From Cytophagaceae bacterium (lineage in GTDB: Bacteria > Bacteroidota > Bacteroidia > Cytophagales > Cyclobacteriaceae), in assembly GCA_006969745.1 (NCBI GenBank), contig CP030886.1, positions 3,817,234 through 3,881,233 of the forward strand: DNA of 64,000 nt. The letters run 5' to 3'. Of the stretch, positions 63,275 to 64,000 are shown piece after piece. Within the stretch, counting starts at the first letter, position 1, and the number at the start of each line of letters is the position of its first letter. The notes beneath the pieces are model-generated. The model did no database searches. It saw only the letters and a list, made by a program, of their open reading frames with translations, and was not told the origin of the DNA. The translations under genes and the position numbers were made by a program.

Positions 63275-64000
63275 ACCAATTCACCAAAAAGTGTTGCCGG
63301 TGTACAATCAGTAATCCTGACATTTACATAGGTTCCTTTAGGAATGTCTCCTTCGAAGATGACTACTTTATTAGCAGAGTTTCTTCCTTGTGCTTTATTT
63401 TCTGATCGCTTGCTTCTTCCTTCTACAAGAACTTTGAAGGTCTTGCCAATATCCAATTGATTGCGCTCGAGAGATACCTCTCTCTGCTTGTCAATTATTT
63501 CTTGCAACCTTCTTTTCTTCACTTCTAAAGGAATGTCATCTTCATACTTTTTCTCAGCAAGAGTTCCCGGACGCTCAGAATAGAAGAACATGTAAGAGAA
63601 ATCATATTTGACGTAATCCATCAAAGAAAGTGTATCTCTGTGCTCATCTTCGGTCTCAGTACAAAATCCGGCTATCATATCTGAACTTATGCCACATTCA
63701 TTTCCGAGAATATCTCGAATGGCATCTACTCTGTTGATATACCATTCACGAGAATATGTACGATTCATTAATTCAAGCACCCTTGAATTGCCACTTTGTG
63801 CCGGGAGGTGGATGTAATTACAGATGTTCTCATACTTCTTCATGGTGTGAAGCACTTCATCAGTAATGTCTTTTGGATGTGATGTAGAAAAGCGAACCCT
63901 TAAATCAGGATTGATTTTAGCAACCATTTCTAAAAGGTGTGCAAAGTTCACAATTTCATCTACATCATCCTTCTTGTTCAATCGAGCTTTATTATTTTCA
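63271..64000 (-). CDS. miaB: MiaB tRNA methylthiotransferase, 5' end outside window
   Basis: Only the C-terminal ~242 residues are in the window, and the frame continues off the right edge. Visible are the rear of the radical-SAM barrel ([59 protein letters not shown]) and the TRAM domain ([39 protein letters not shown]). MiaB adds a methylthio group to i6A37 of tRNA. The radical-SAM Cys triad lies beyond the edge. It heads the miaB, sigma-54 activator, lptE, TPR, secG run. Confidence 0.93.
   Translation of the reverse strand, partial: ENNKARLNKKDDVDEIVNFAHLLEMVAKINPDLRVRFSTSHPKDITDEVLHTMKKYENICNYIHLPAQSGNSRVLELMNRTYSREWYINRVDAIRDILGNECGISSDMIAGFCTETEDEHRDTLSLMDYVKYDFSYMFFYSERPGTLAEKKYEDDIPLEVKKRRLQEIIDKQREVSLERNQLDIGKTFKVLVEGRSKRSENKAQGRNSANKVVIFEGDIPKGTYVNVRITDCTPATLFGELV

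Overview
The window looks like a chromosomal segment of a Bacteroidota bacterium, most likely a (marine) member of the order Cytophagales. This is inferred from a type IX secretion C-terminal domain on a 1,000-residue enzyme, many short lipoproteins, head-GIN/DUF4097-type surface proteins, a YpdA reductase that points to bacillithiol, the miaB / sigma-54 activator / lptE / TPR / secG order, low G+C and few Shine-Dalgarno sites. The species cannot be named from sequence alone. No rRNA, tRNA, CRISPR array, transposase or integrase was seen.

Layout. 0-6.8 kb is an accessory region, nearly all on the minus strand: DUF2200, a double-CDGSH/glutamate-synthase-like fusion with a small ferredoxin and a Crp-type regulator, a beta-lactamase-fold hydrolase, a SnoaL-like lipoprotein and a DUF3885 gene, separated by repeat-rich spacers. 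7-9.2 kb is a GC-richer parallel beta-helix / diheme cytochrome pair. 9.5-14.8 kb has a membrane protein, a giant BNR-repeat propeller, a CheC-like phosphatase and MsrB. 15-20.8 kb is a complete RND efflux operon behind a palindromic operator candidate. 20.8-28.3 kb holds a PBP4-type peptidase, a Na+/H+ antiporter, a bacterial GOLPH3-like protein, a K+ channel with a lipoprotein partner, and an osmoprotectant-type ABC importer. 28.3-38 kb has a DnaQ-like exonuclease, DnaB, an MDR dehydrogenase, YpdA, a second serine hydrolase, an XRE regulator with membrane segments and a GIN protein. 38-45 kb has EtfBA, a bifunctional nuclease, a nucleoside transporter, a tandem FKBP lipoprotein and an ECF sigma/membrane protein/adhesin trio. 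45-54 kb has a duplicated sorbosone-dehydrogenase-like T9SS enzyme, PEPCK, a Na+/solute symporter, a chemoreceptor-like sensor stub, a 21-bp minisatellite and an agmatinase/arginase. 54.4-56.1 kb is a second accessory patch: a toxin-antitoxin pair whose Doc toxin carries a nonsense codon, and a DUF3800 gene. 56.1-64 kb is core: GroESL, SecG, a TPR protein with a histone-H1-like middle, LptE, a sigma-54 activator and the 3' part of miaB.

Most interesting observations. (1) Three minus-strand genes (Crp-like, DUF3885, DUF3800) start 4-11 bp after the same ~24-bp AT-rich box. The variable bases just after the box reappear inverted just past the gene's 3' end. Three spacers downstream of such genes share a ~60-115 bp body. 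This is the architecture of integron gene cassettes (attC-like arms), with no integrase in view. (2) The substrate-binding domain of the ABC importer is circularly permuted relative to OpuCC. (3) Its ATPase partner has no AUG/GUG/UUG start that would give a complete N-terminus. (4) A Doc toxin is interrupted by a single in-frame stop. (5) There is a 14-copy 21-bp tandem repeat, plus a family of dispersed hairpins.
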